DNA of 64,000 nt from Mytilus edulis (taxonomy: Eukaryota; Mollusca; Bivalvia; Mytilida; Mytilidae): positions 30,827,133 to 30,891,132 of the forward strand of contig NC_092346.1 of assembly GCF_963676685.1 (NCBI RefSeq), given 5' to 3'. The translations under genes and the position numbers were made by a program. Numbering within the stretch: position 1 is the first letter of the stretch; the number at the start of each line of letters is the position of its first letter. Shown piece after piece: positions 36,804 to 47,829 of the stretch. Under the pieces are notes generated by a model, which was not told where the DNA came from, ran no database searches, and saw only the letters and a list, made by a program, of their open reading frames with translations.

Positions 36804-38611
36804 AGCTCACCTGGCCCGAAGGGCCAAGTGAGCTTTTCTCATCACTTGGCGTCCTTCGTCCGTCGTCCGTCGTCGTTAACTTTTACAAAAATCTTCTCCT
36901 CTGAAACTACTGGGCCAAATTAAACCAAACTTGGCCACAATCATCATTGGGGTATCTAGTTTAAAAAATGTGTGGCGTGACCCGGCCAACCAACCAAGAT
37001 GGCCGCCATGGCTAAAAATAGAACATAGGTGTAAAATGCAGTTTTCGGTTTATAACTCAAAAACCAAAGCATTTAGAGTAAATCTGACATTGAGTAAAAT
37101 TGTTTATCAGGTCAAGATCTATCTGCCCGGAAATTTTCAGATGAATCCGACAACCCGTTGTTGGGTTGCTGCCCCTGAATTGGTAATTTTAGGGAATTTT
37201 TGCTGTTTTTGGTTATTATCTTGAATATTATTATAGATAGAAATAAACTGTAAGATAGAAATAAACTGTAAACAGCAATAATGTTTAGCAAAGTAAGATT
37301 TACAAATAAGTCAACATGACCAAAATGGTCAGTTGACCCCTTTAGGAGTTATTGCCCTTTATAGTCAATTTTTAACCATTTTTCGTAAATCTTAGTAATC
37401 TTTTACAAAAATCTTCTCCTCTGAAACTACTGGGCCAAATGAAACCAAACTTGGCCACAATCATCATTGGGGTATCTAGTTTAAAAAATGTGTGGCGTGA
37501 CCCGGCCAACCAACCAAGATGGCCGCCATGGCTAAAAATAGAACATAGGGGTAAAATTCAGTTTTTGGCTTATAACTCAAAAACCAAAGCATTTTAAGTA
37601 AATCTGACAAGTAGTAAATTTGTTTATCAGGTCAAGAACTATCTGCCCTGAAATTTTCAGATGAATCGGACAACCCATTTTTGGGTTGCTGCCCCTGAAT
37701 TGGTAATTTTAAGGAATTTTTTGCTGTTTTTGGTTATTATCTTGAATATTATTATAGATAGAGATAAACTGTAAACAGCAATAAATGTCAGCAAAGTAAG
37801 ATCTACAAATAAGTCAATATGACTGAAATGGTCAGTTGACCCCTTTAGGAGTTATTGCCCTTTATAGTCAATTTTTAACCATTTTTCGTAAATCTTAGTA
37901 ATCTTTTACAAAAATCTTCTCCTCTGAAACTACTGGGCCAAATGAAACCAAACTTAGCCACAATCATCATTGGGTATCTAGTTTAAAAAATGTGTGGCGT
38001 GACCCGGCCAACCAACCAAGATGGCCGCCATGGCTAAAAATAGAACATAGGGGTAAAATTCAGTTTTTGGCTTATAACTCAAAAACCAAAGCATTTAAAG
38101 TAAATCTGACAAAGTAGTAAAATTGTTTATCAGGTCAAGAACTATCTGCCCTGAAATTTTCAGATGAATCGGACAACCCATTGTTGGGTTGCTGCCCCTG
38201 AATTGGTAATTTTAAGGAAATTTTGCTGTTTTTGGTTATTATCTTGAATATTATTATAGATAGAGATAAACTGTAAAAAGCAATAAATGTCAGCAAAGTA
38301 AGATCTACAAATAAGTCAACATGACTGAAATGGTCAGTTGACCCCTTTAGGAGTTATTGCCCTTTATAGTCAATTTTTAACCATTTTTCGTAAATCTTAG
38401 TAATCTTTTACAAAAATCTTCTCCTCTGAAACTACAGGGCCAAGTTCATTATGGATAGAGATAATTGTAAGCAGCAAGAATGTTCAGTAAAGTAAGATGT
38501 ACATACACATCACCATCACCAAAACAAAATTTTGTCATGAATCCATCTGCGTCCTTTGTTTAATATTCACATAGACCAAGGTGAGCGACACAGGCTCTTT
38601 AGAGCCTCTAG
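36804..38611. repeat. Tandem ~500-bp bivalve repeat with terminal hairpins
   Basis: Three units start near 36880, 37398 and 37900, with a partial fourth at 38400. They share ACAAAAATCTTCTCCTCTG, CCAACCAAGATGGCCGCC and CAGTTGACCCCTTTAGGAG. The left end folds as a hairpin (AGCTCAC...GTGAGCT with GGCCC/GGGCC). The right end is GGCTCTTTAGAGCC followed by TCTAG. The 3' hairpin plus CTAG resembles a Helitron terminus, but a matching 5' TC end is not clear. It carries no protein. Confidence 0.7.
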
Positions 38612-38619
38612 TTTTTCTC

Positions 38620-40180
38620 CTATCTCCTGACGACAGCTGGTGTGTCCGTAGATATTGTTTAAATTTTCTATATTTTCACTTTTTAATTAGTTTACCTGCA
38701 CAATGGCGCAGAAGCAATATTTATTTTTTGGCGCAAATGAAAAACTACAACTTTTAAGAATTGGCGCAAAAGCAATGCGTACTTAAATATCGATCAAATT
38801 TGACCGTGCCCACAAAACGATTGTTCAAATTACGAATAGTTTCAGCTTAAAATCCATGCCACTCTAAAATGCAGATTTTTTAAATCATATAAATTCCATA
38901 TCGATATACGTATATTTGGATCTATGCAATATGTTTATCTGGACATTAGCATGCTAGCTTAGTTCCATCATTTCAATAACATGGATGGCAATATGTTTCA
39001 TTGATCTAACCATACGTTAACCAGTGTCCTTTGAATACAGTGATCATGCATGATGTGAACATTTTTTTCTATAGACATAGGTAGATTTGATTAATCCAAA
39101 TAATATAGGTATACAGCATACCGGTGTCCATGCAATTCATAATGCAAAACAACAATATATAGACATAAATTCTGGTTTTTTTTATCAAATGTATGTGCTT
39201 ATGCAACATTATCAAACTGATGTAATGCATTAGTTATAAACTTTGAAAGAACCGATGACTTTTCATTCGTTTTTAAATTCAAATGTACTTAAATAGCACA
39301 TTTTAAACCGTAAGAAATTGGTTGATCTCTCGAAAAAACCTGAACTGTTCTCGAAAAAACCCGAACTGCTCTCGAAAAAAACTTGGACAGATGGAAATGA
39401 ATATACCCTTAAAATTGCCTTTTAATTACAATAACTAAAACTTTTGTTATAGCATATGTAAATGTAAGGATATAAAGACATCATGTGTGCATGCTCTTTG
39501 AAATTTGCATTGGTATGTGTATAGAAATTGCTTTTTTCTATATTTTGGCATAAAAGCATTATTAGGCCAAATCAAACTTTTTTAACTGCAAAGTATGTAT
39601 GGTTGGCAACATCCTTTCATCACAAATACTTATTTAACTTGTTTGATCTTGTAAATTTAGTTTAAGCATTTATTTTACGTGTTAAAGGAAAACATGTCTG
39701 TTTGTTTACATTTTTAGTCATAATCTCTCGAAAAAACCCGATCAAATCACTCGAAAAAACACGATCTCAACCGGACACTATACCTACGGTGGTAATACTG
39801 ATACGTATTATTACATATCAGTAAAAAAAATCTACAAACAGTATGTTAATAAAGAGTTATGAAGTAAAATGTACATGGGACAAAATCGATGTAGAGTTTG
39901 CAACAAAAAACGAATCATAGTATATTTTTAGCATTCTTTTAAACACATACAGTAGACGACTTTAGTTTTAATACCGATTTTGCCGCAAATACTAATATTC
40001 TCTTAGAAATCAAAGACGGTTACTTCGAAGTCGATAATAGGGCTATCTTAACTAGTTATCGTAAGTGTATACTAAGATAGCCGTTAAATTGTTAAGATAA
40101 CCCACGAGGGGATTGCAGATACTCTCTTATCACCATCGTAATCTTCTTGTAAAGCGTTTTCTCTTAAATGAAACTTAAGA
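38620..40180. other. AT-rich intergenic stretch with CTCGAAAAAACC motifs
   Basis: CTCGAAAAAACCTGAAC, CTCGAAAAAACCCGAAC and CTCGAAAAAAACTTGG occur at 39.33-39.38 kb, with two more at 39.72-39.77 kb. Otherwise I see nothing. No gene supported. Confidence 0.45.
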
Positions 40181-40194
40181 TAGGTTTTCATGAT

Positions 40195-40568
40195 ACAGGG
40201 GCCCGCGGTAACAAGAAACTTCTCTTAAAGTCTTCGTAAGTCATAGTTTACGATTACACAAAGAATGCATTAAGGGTCCTTTTAAGAGTGTATCAATAGA
40301 GTGTGCTCTTAAACGCTTCTGTAAATGCTAAGAGTTCTTACTAAAGGACATAACAAATAAGATGTGTTTGAGTTACCCGAATGAGTAAGTTTATGATAAG
40401 AGGGTGCACAAAATTGCCTTAAATCATTAAGAACTTTGAATGTGTTAGGGACTGTCAATCATTCTAAAATTGATATAAGATTGCTTCTTGTTACACTCTT
40501 AGTCATAAGTATCAGTTCAAAAGGCATGTTAAGTGCTAAGAGAGCGTATTGTTACCGGCCCCTGGAGT
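40195..40568. mobile_element. Possible hAT-like MITE
   Basis: CAGGGGCCCGCGGTAACAA on the left and TTGTTACCGGCCCCTG on the right form imperfect terminal inverted repeats of hAT type. No target-site duplication can be found, and related blocks (TCGTAAGTCAT) extend past the right end, so the limits are uncertain. Confidence 0.35.
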
Positions 40569-40638
40569 CAGGTTCACAAAAAAACTTCTTTTTTTCTTTT
40601 TTTAAAGTTGGTCGTAAGTCATGAACAATTCAGTATAC

Positions 40639-40676
40639 TGGCGTATAAAATTATAATCCTGGTACTTTTGATAACT
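40639..40676 (+). repeat. 38-bp terminal fragment of the hammerhead-ribozyme repeat
   Basis: Starts TGGCGTATAAAATTATAAT and ends GGTACTTTTGATAACTA. Its first base corresponds to the nucleotide just 3' of the hammerhead cleavage site in intact copies. Confidence 0.6.
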
Positions 40677-40899
40677 AATTACGATCAATCTTAGTCGTAA
40701 TTTTTTTGGTGAAACCGACTTCTGGCCTCTAGCTGGACGCAAATCTATCAAAAGTCAGTAGAATACTTGTACATGTAAAATGCTATCAGATTTATACGAT
40801 CGTGTACTTTTTCGGACGTATAATGTTATGGCGTTATTTTCATCGACGTCGGGGTCGGCGTCCGTTTACAGAATGGTTTCTGGACTGTTAAGATTTGTT

Positions 40900-41570
40900 T
40901 AAGTTGTTAGATCTTTTTTAAACATCCTTGCTGAACAAAAGGAGGACTGGGCCTCAAAATGGGGATTTTGCACCAAATCGTTTTTAAAACAAGCGACCCA
41001 AAGGGAAAACAAAAATTGTGTTTTTTGCTTATATTCACATGGAAAATTGATCTTTCAGCTGAATTTAACCTTGTTTTAATATGTATTCCTTATATAACAA
41101 TAGTCTAAGCCCGTTCTTACCGTCTCCGAGATAAAAGGAGAACAAAATAGGGGCAACACCAACGCACTTAAATGTTGATGTTGTTTTGCATAAGAGTGTT
41201 TGTAAAATACCCTGCCTGCGCTTCCAGTCAGATTTGACTTAGCTCTTGCGGTTCCAAACTAAAATGGGTTAAATGGCCCACGCCCATATTGGAAACTTTT
41301 TAAATTTTTAGTCCAATTCAGATGGGGTTTCTGTATTCCTCAGAAATAAACATGTCTTGTAGTTTCAACAGTTCTAATGTTTCCAAGATAAAAGGGGGCG
41401 AAAAAGGACCAAAAAAAATCCGATTTTGATGGGTTTTTTTCGTCACATTCCTTGTAAAAATGCTGTCTACCATTTCAATTCGAATTGGCCTAGCTCTTAT
41501 AGTTTTCGGCAGACAAGGAGTTAAAGGCGACAGAAAAGAGCACCTGTCATGTGTCCAAAAAAATACTTTG
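40900..41570. repeat. Low-conservation internal repeats
   Basis: Loosely repeated blocks (GACTTAGCTCTTGCGGTTC against GGCCTAGCTCTTATAGTTTT; AAGATAAAAGG twice). Probably an old interspersed repeat upstream of the kinase gene. No gene. Confidence 0.35.
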
Positions 41571-41984
41571 TCAAGAACTTTATTGTGCCAACTGAAATAC
41601 TGTATCCAAACTTAATTTAAAGTTCACTGGTTCAGAAAAGATGAAATGGAAACAATATATACAGAATATGTAGACTCTGATCCTTTATCAAGTTAGGAAC
41701 ATGACAAACAATGATAAATGTGTTCATTAAATATACTTAATTATACATGGCAACCACGGTAGCATTTTTTCAAGTCTCTATTTTGGATTGGCATATCATG
41801 CACTATTGGCACATTTGTATATTTACCGCTCTATAACGAAAATCTTTACACGCGCCAATTTAGAGGGAAACCTTGTTTTTATTTAACATGTACGGTCAGA
41901 CATTGGAATCCCTAGAACTCTAAAAACATCAATTGATATATTGTATTTATTTTTTTTTATGTTATTTGCAGATAGCAATTCATT

Positions 41985-42893
41985 ATGGCTTTCAAATTAC
42001 CCAAGCTGATTCCCCCTCGAAAAAGGACTGCTGTAATTTTTGATAAAAATTTGACAGATGGTTTGCCTCTCTGTAAGCCAAGTGATGTAAAAAGGCTAAA
42101 GACAATTGGACGTGGAAGTTACGGGCACATTTCTTTGTGCCAAATGCAAGGCAAAGATTATGTACTAAAAGAGCTCATTGTGGATGATGCCGACAGTAAA
42201 AAATTGTTCTTGAGAGAGGCAAGAGTCATGAACAATTTAAACCATCAAAACATTGTCAAATTTAATTCTATATATAAAGAAACCGAAATTGGAAATCATG
42301 GCATCATTATGGAATATTTGGCCTTTAATTTTGAACCATTTGGTCAAGAATTTGTGGCCCATTCCCTTAGAGACCTCTTAAAATGTATTGATAACTATGA
42401 CTGTGAAGGATTTGAACATCTCCACCAATTTGTTGCAACAGATGTTTGTAGTGGTCTCTCCTACCTTCACGATAACAATATAGTACACAGAGATCTTAAG
42501 CCAGAAAATATACTGGTTTCCAATCAGCACTATTGCAAGGATAACAAAGATATAAGTACCTTATGGTTGAATAAACCGGTTGTTGCAAAGCTGACAGACT
42601 TCGGGGAAAGTCGAGCAAAGCTAATTCAGACAGCAACTTTGGTACACACAAGAACGAACAACGTATTTAGAGGTACACCTGTGTTCATGGCACCAGAAAT
42701 ATTTTTTCATGACGGGACCAAACTTCGAGATTTACAGGACCTAAAGCAAATGGATATATGGTCATATTCCATGATATTGTTTACTCTTCTCAATCCTGAT
42801 CTCAAGTATCCATATCACTTTGAATATTGTAAGGAGATCGAAAGTGGCAACGATAGACCAGCGACAGAAGTGTTGAAAGTGCTATTTTGGTGA
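41985..42893 (+). CDS. Protein kinase domain protein, 3'-truncated
   Basis: 302 residues, almost entirely a Ser/Thr-type protein kinase fold. Visible motifs: glycine loop GRGSYGHI (43-49), ATP-anchoring Lys62, helix-C Glu78, HRDLKPEN (168-175), DFG (205-207), RGTPVFMAPE (229-238) and DIWS (257-260). All catalytic residues are intact. A splice acceptor (GTTATTTGCAG, ending 41971) lies 13 bp before the ATG, so there is an upstream non-coding exon, or coding sequence in another exon. The frame stops right after the DxW region; helices G to I of the C-lobe are missing or replaced. The last three codons and the stop lie in the inverted 328-bp-array flank that begins at about 42884, so the original 3' end appears cut off. 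Such a protein may be unstable or inactive. It could also be one exon of a longer gene, but no donor site is evident. Confidence 0.8.
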   Translation: MAFKLPKLIPPRKRTAVIFDKNLTDGLPLCKPSDVKRLKTIGRGSYGHISLCQMQGKDYVLKELIVDDADSKKLFLREARVMNNLNHQNIVKFNSIYKETEIGNHGIIMEYLAFNFEPFGQEFVAHSLRDLLKCIDNYDCEGFEHLHQFVATDVCSGLSYLHDNNIVHRDLKPENILVSNQHYCKDNKDISTLWLNKPVVAKLTDFGESRAKLIQTATLVHTRTNNVFRGTPVFMAPEIFFHDGTKLRDLQDLKQMDIWSYSMILFTLLNPDLKYPYHFEYCKEIESGNDRPATEVLKVLFW

Positions 42894-44548
42894 TGATTCA
42901 TTTTTATATTTTCGAGTTATTGAGTTTTTTGTAAAAAAAAGAGTTTTTTTCCCACATGTTGCGCTGTATCTCTATTGCTTAAAACTTAACAGGCTAATGT
43001 TGCGTCGGGTTTCCAAATACATCTTGTACAATCTTCCTATTGAGCGGGAATAAGGAATGAGTCAGGATATACTAAGCATGACATCCTGTACAACCCTGTG
43101 TTATTCAAAAAAGATTTATGTTTTTTTCACAAGACGACGGGCGTATCATGCGCTCATGGCGCAGCTGTTTATTTTAATATTGATCAAGTCGAAATGCTAT
43201 CTAAAACACTTACCACTCATTCAAAAAAGAAGGGTCTGACTTGTTTTTATCATACTGCTTTTATTACATTATAGATGTCTGTTTCCGTTGATTCCGTTAA
43301 ATACCAATTCCTCAGAGCAATTGGTACTTTGCGGAACGGAACGGAACGGAAAAATAAATTAAAAAGTTTAAATCAGATTCAACTTGATCACTGTCTCTAC
43401 TCATCATCGGAACGGGCTGTTGAAGGCCTCTTTTTTAAAATATAATTACCGATGGAAGGAGAAAGACTTTTTGTGTAACCTGCCTTTGTGTTAAATTTTT
43501 TATTATTGATAAAGTCGAAAATGCTATCTAAAACACATACCACTCATGCAAAAAGAGGTGTCAGACAATTTTTTTTTATCATACTGCTTTATTTACATTA
43601 AAGATGTCTGTTTCCGTTTTTTCCGTTAAATACCAATTCCTCAGAGCAATTGGTACTTTGCGGAACGGAACGGAAAAATAAATTAAAAAGTTTAAATCAG
43701 ATTCAACTTGATCACTGTCTCTAATCATCGTCGAAACGGGCTGTTGCAGGCCTCTTTTTTAAAATATAATTACCGATGGAAGGAGAAAGACTTTTTGTGT
43801 AACCTGCCTTTGTGTTAAATTTTTTATTATTGATCAAGTCGAAAATGCTATCTAAAACACATACCACTTATGCAAAAAGAGGTGTCAGACAATTTTTTTT
43901 TTATCATACTGCTTTAATTACATTAAAGATGTCTGTTTCCGTTTTTTCTGTTAAATACCAATTCCTCAGAGCAATTGGTACTTTGCGGAACGGAACGGAA
44001 CGGAAAAATAAATTAAAAAGTTTAAATCAGATTCAACTTGATCACTGTCTCTATTCATCGTCGGAACGGGCTGTTGAAGGCCTCTTTTTTAAAATATGAT
44101 TACCGATGGAAGGAGAAAGACTTTTTTTGTAACCTGCCTTTGTGTTAAATTTTTTATTATTGATCAAGTCGAAAATGCTATCTAAAACACATACCACTCA
44201 TGCAAAAAGAGATGTCAGACAATTTTTTTATCATACTGCTTTAATTACATTAAAGATGTCTGTTTCCGTTTTTTCTGTTAAATACCAATTCCTCAGAGCA
44301 ATTGGTACTTTGCGGAACGGAACGGAACGGAAAAATAAATTAAAAAGTTTAAATCAGATTCAACTTGATCACTGTCTCTATTCATCGTCGGAACGGGCTG
44401 TTGAAGGCCTCTTTTTTAAAATATAATTACCGATGGAAGGAGAAAGACTTTTTGTGTAACCTGCCTTTGTGTTAAATTTTTTATTATTGATCAAGTCGAA
44501 AATGCTATCTAAAACACATACCACTCATGCAAAAAGAGGTGTCAGACA
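42884..44548. repeat. Inverted copy of the 328-bp array and its flank
   Basis: Reverse complement of about 33.9-35.85 kb in layout. The unique flank (42884-43200, matching 35560-35850) comes first, then about four to five array units with GTCTCTA anchors near 43393, 43718, 44046 and 44373. The array is cut at 44548, where a different inverted-repeat element starts. Confidence 0.9.
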
Positions 44549-45435
44549 TGACAATTTATTTCAGTGTCAACATCTACACAGTCAAATGCCACAGTCCATT
44601 CTGTATAAACTACGGTTGTCCAATTTTTGAATGAAGTCCTGACATGATGAAAGTAATCACTGAGTATGCGCTTTATTCAAATAGGCGAACTAGGGGATAT
44701 TTAAGAATGTATATATATAGGCTTCTTTTTGTAAATTTATTTGGGTGTTATTAAAACCGTTGAACAATTACATTTTATTTATGAAGCGAATGGATACACG
44801 TTTCCTTTTTGAAATTTGTTTACCTTCTCGTAATTTTGTGTATCTTAATTACCCCAGAGCAAAAAAGATTGGCATTATCATGGAACATGTCACAGTTTAA
44901 AAATATGGCAGTAGATATATTTTACCGGCTATGGCGAAATAGAAAATATGCTGTTTTGCCGGCTATGATTAAAAATATTTTGCAATATCTTGATTATAGC
45001 CGGCAAGATATCACATTTTCTTTAAAGCAAAGACCAATCGAAACAACATCTGATACAAAAATTCAATAAATACAGGTAAATAAAAAACCTAGAAATAGAA
45101 ATCGTGTTGACATGATCCTAACAAAACAATGTAATTATAAGTATTGCATGCTTCTTTTAGTAATTTTTATAGGGTTTGACCATGCACAAAATTTCTAAAA
45201 ACGAATAAGACACTAATAAATTTACAAAAAGAAGTAGTCTATTCTTAGATATCCTCTTATTGACCTCCTTAAGTAAGCGCATACTCAGTGATTACTTTCA
45301 TTATGTTAATGAAGTTTAGGAAAGTGACAGGATTTCATTTACAAATTGGACAACCGGTCCGTACGTATACAGTTTATACAGATTGGAATGTGTAATTTGA
45401 TTGTGTAAGTGTTGAGACTGAAATATATTGTCATG
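44547..45435. mobile_element. Element with ~145-165-bp terminal inverted repeats
   Basis: Arms 44547-44690 and 45270-45435 are inverted, imperfect copies. Shared blocks are ATGACAAT, TATTTCAGT, CTGTATAAACT, GGTTGTCCAATTT and GAAAGTAATCACTGAGTATG. The interior has a smaller palindrome around GCCGGCTAT (44956-45003). An 86-codon open frame inside has no domain. No target duplication is clear. Confidence 0.6.
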
Positions 45436-45469
45436 TTTTATTATTATTTAATCCGATAAATGTCAGATA

Positions 45470-45720
45470 GTCTGATGTGGTTTCGAATCCCGGCGAGGGA
45501 AGAACAAAAAAATTTGCGAAAGCAAATTTGTAGATCTAACATTGTTGGGTTGATGTTTAGACGAGTTGTATATTATATACATACAAGATGTTAAGACGAG
45601 TTGTATATTATATACATACAACTCGTCTAAACATCAACCCAACAATGTTGATCAATGTTAGATCTGTAAATTTGCTTTCGCAAATTTTGTGTTCTTCTCG
45701 CCGGGATTCGAACCCATGCT
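45470..45720. repeat. Two tRNA-related SINE copies, tail to tail
   Basis: Left copy: GGTTTCGAATCCCGGCGAGG, then AATTTGCGAAAGCAAATTT, then GTTGGGTTGATGTTTAGACG. The right copy is the same on the minus strand, with B-box at 45715-45703. They meet around a TATATTATATACATACA palindrome near 45.57-45.62 kb, so the whole stretch can fold into one long hairpin. Confidence 0.7.
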
Positions 45721-45919
45721 ACTGAGATATCGTGACATACAAAAACAATTCTGTCCTATAAGAATGATCAAGAATAAGACATTTCATGCATAGCCCTTAT
45801 TTTGTAAAAAATATGTTTATGTATATGTTGCTTTTAAATCAATCAATTTGTGAAATCTGAGCATTTAATGAAGAAAAATTGTAACTTACATATATATATT
45901 TGATATGAATACTTTATAT

Positions 45920-45940
45920 TTTCAGGTCTAAGAAAGAACA
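45920..45940 (+). other. Splice acceptor and 5' UTR of the B-box/NHL gene
   Basis: TATTTTCAG ends at 45925, and 15 nt of 5' UTR precede the ATG. The same junction is preserved in the pseudogene at 28.84 kb, so a non-coding first exon lies further upstream and was not identified. Confidence 0.6.
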
Positions 45941-47572
45941 ATGTCTTTATCAGATAGATACATTTGTATACTCTGCAAGCAAGAAAATGAAGCAACATGG
46001 TGTATGGAATGTGACCATATAACTATAGTTAGTGAAGAATACCACAAGTTGCCATCTTTCATGAAAGAAACAAGTAACCTATGCAAAGACCATGACAGAA
46101 AGTATGAACTTTACTGTTCTGACCATGAATGTGCCTGTTGTTCAGAATGCACTTTAGACACACATGATAAATGCCAAGATATAAAACTGCTGTCAGAGAT
46201 TAACAGAAACATTAATTCATCCGACTCAATCCCATTCCTGGATGAAGATTTAAAGAATCTAGGAGAAAAGTTTGAACAAATAATTGAATACTTGCACAAC
46301 AGAATCAGAACGAATAAAAATCAGAAAACACAAATTCTTAAGGAAATCAAATCAGTGAGAAAATCTATAGATGATTATTTGGTTAAAATTGAAGGTAAAA
46401 TTCTTGCCGAGTTACAATCAAAACATTCAAAGATACAGTCAAAAATGGAGGATCTTGTCAAACAAGTTGAACAACATTCAAAACAAATTGTTCATTTACA
46501 AGAAGATTTTTTGAAAATGAGTATTTATGCAACTAGTTGGCAAACATATATAGGACTAAAGGAGATTAAAAAAGCTTCATCACAAGAATCAAAATACATA
46601 GAAGATTTAGAGAGTAAAGGAAACTTCGATAAACATAACTTGCATGTTAACATTTCATCTGCTTTGCAATCAGTTCTAACAGATGTAAAATCTTTTGGAG
46701 ATATTTCTATTACAAATCAACCATATAGTTCAAATGTCAAGGTCATTATAGGGGATGAAGTCCAGCATTCAGTACCAAAGATTCCTTGTATGGAACAAAT
46801 AAAGCCAACTTTCTTAAACACTCTGAAATTTCCAGGAAGACAAAAATATTTAATGATGAAATTACTTGTTCTTGATGATGGCAAGTTTCTGGCACTAGAA
46901 AATCACCAGAAAAGTTTGATGCTTTTCGGTACTGATGGTTACTTTTGGAGAAACGTGGTAAAATTCTCAAAAGATGACTTCCCGTTTAATTTTTGCAACA
47001 TCAGCAATAATATAGTGGCAGTCAGTCTCTATTACAAACATCAAGTGATATTAGTGGATATAGAAAAGAATAAAACTATAGAAACTATTGACATGCCTGG
47101 TGCCTGTTGTGACATTTCGTGTAATGGTCAAACTCTGGCCATCAGCTGCCTATCCGATGATGCAAAAATCATTCTACTTAACCTGCAGGATAAATCAAGC
47201 AAGATTATAGAAGCAGTTCAGCTCACACATTTAGTCTTGTTTAAAGAAAACATTTATTGTACAGCTTGTGCTACGCATGAGGTGTTTTGCTACAAAGACA
47301 CAGGAGAACACGTTTGGACAGTCAAAAATTCCGATATAGATATACCAGTAGGAATTGCAGTAGATATGAATGGCTTTGTTTATATCGCTTCTGTAGGCAA
47401 TAACAGTATTGTGCAATTATCACCAGATGGTAAAAGTCAAAAAACAATTTTAAATGAAAAAGATGGAATCAAAAATCCTAATGCTTTTGATATTAACAGA
47501 AAAGCAGGGTTGATGATAGTCTCCAGCCAAACTAGTTACTGTACCGATGAAGCTTTTGTGTATAAGATATGA
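45941..47572 (+). CDS. B-box / coiled-coil / NHL-propeller protein (TRIM-like, no RING)
   Basis: 543 residues in one coding exon. The N-terminus (C9, C12, C21, C24) is a remnant of B-box 1. B-box 2 is complete: C48-x2-H51-x7-C59-x2-H62-x4-C67-x2-C70-x4-H75-x2-C78. Residues about 93-198 are a coiled coil (LGEKFEQIIEYLHNRI onward). Residues about 290-543 form a beta-propeller-like region with a clear NHL repeat at about 470-505 (VDMNGFVYIASVGNNSIVQL). This is the architecture of TRIM2/3/56/71-type proteins without the RING, a family expanded in bivalves. Without RING, ubiquitin-ligase activity of its own is unlikely; oligomerisation and protein or RNA binding are more plausible. Compared with the pseudogene, ~20 residues of B-box 1 are missing between C24 and the EEYHKLPSFM block. 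Candidate polyadenylation signals are at 47621 and 47639. Confidence 0.9.
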   Translation: MSLSDRYICILCKQENEATWCMECDHITIVSEEYHKLPSFMKETSNLCKDHDRKYELYCSDHECACCSECTLDTHDKCQDIKLLSEINRNINSSDSIPFLDEDLKNLGEKFEQIIEYLHNRIRTNKNQKTQILKEIKSVRKSIDDYLVKIEGKILAELQSKHSKIQSKMEDLVKQVEQHSKQIVHLQEDFLKMSIYATSWQTYIGLKEIKKASSQESKYIEDLESKGNFDKHNLHVNISSALQSVLTDVKSFGDISITNQPYSSNVKVIIGDEVQHSVPKIPCMEQIKPTFLNTLKFPGRQKYLMMKLLVLDDGKFLALENHQKSLMLFGTDGYFWRNVVKFSKDDFPFNFCNISNNIVAVSLYYKHQVILVDIEKNKTIETIDMPGACCDISCNGQTLAISCLSDDAKIILLNLQDKSSKIIEAVQLTHLVLFKENIYCTACATHEVFCYKDTGEHVWTVKNSDIDIPVGIAVDMNGFVYIASVGNNSIVQLSPDGKSQKTILNEKDGIKNPNAFDINRKAGLMIVSSQTSYCTDEAFVYKI

Positions 47573-47620
47573 GATTTACATGATTGAATTAATTTTTCTT
47601 TCTTTATATCATGCATTTAA

Positions 47621-47644
47621 AATAAAACTTCTTCTCCAAAATAA
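47621..47644 (+). terminator. Candidate polyadenylation signals of the B-box/NHL gene
   Basis: AATAAA at 47621-47626 and again at 47639-47644, 50-70 bp after the stop codon. Confidence 0.5.
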
Positions 47645-47829
47645 AATATAAATTTTCTTTTACAGTGATTTGTAGTGTTTCATGACAATGGCATTTGGAA
47701 TGAAAAATGATCGAATTCATTATTAAAGGCCAGACAAAAATACGCAAGACTGACCTTATAATCACGCCATATACTAAACAAAAAAGTCGACCTATTATAG
47801 TATCTAAAAAATAACTTAACAATTGTTAC

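Noticed and set aside
44809-45069. 86-codon frame with a hydrophobic start resembling a signal peptide
   Set aside because: It lies inside an inverted-repeat element and spans a GCCGGCTAT palindrome; no gene signals.
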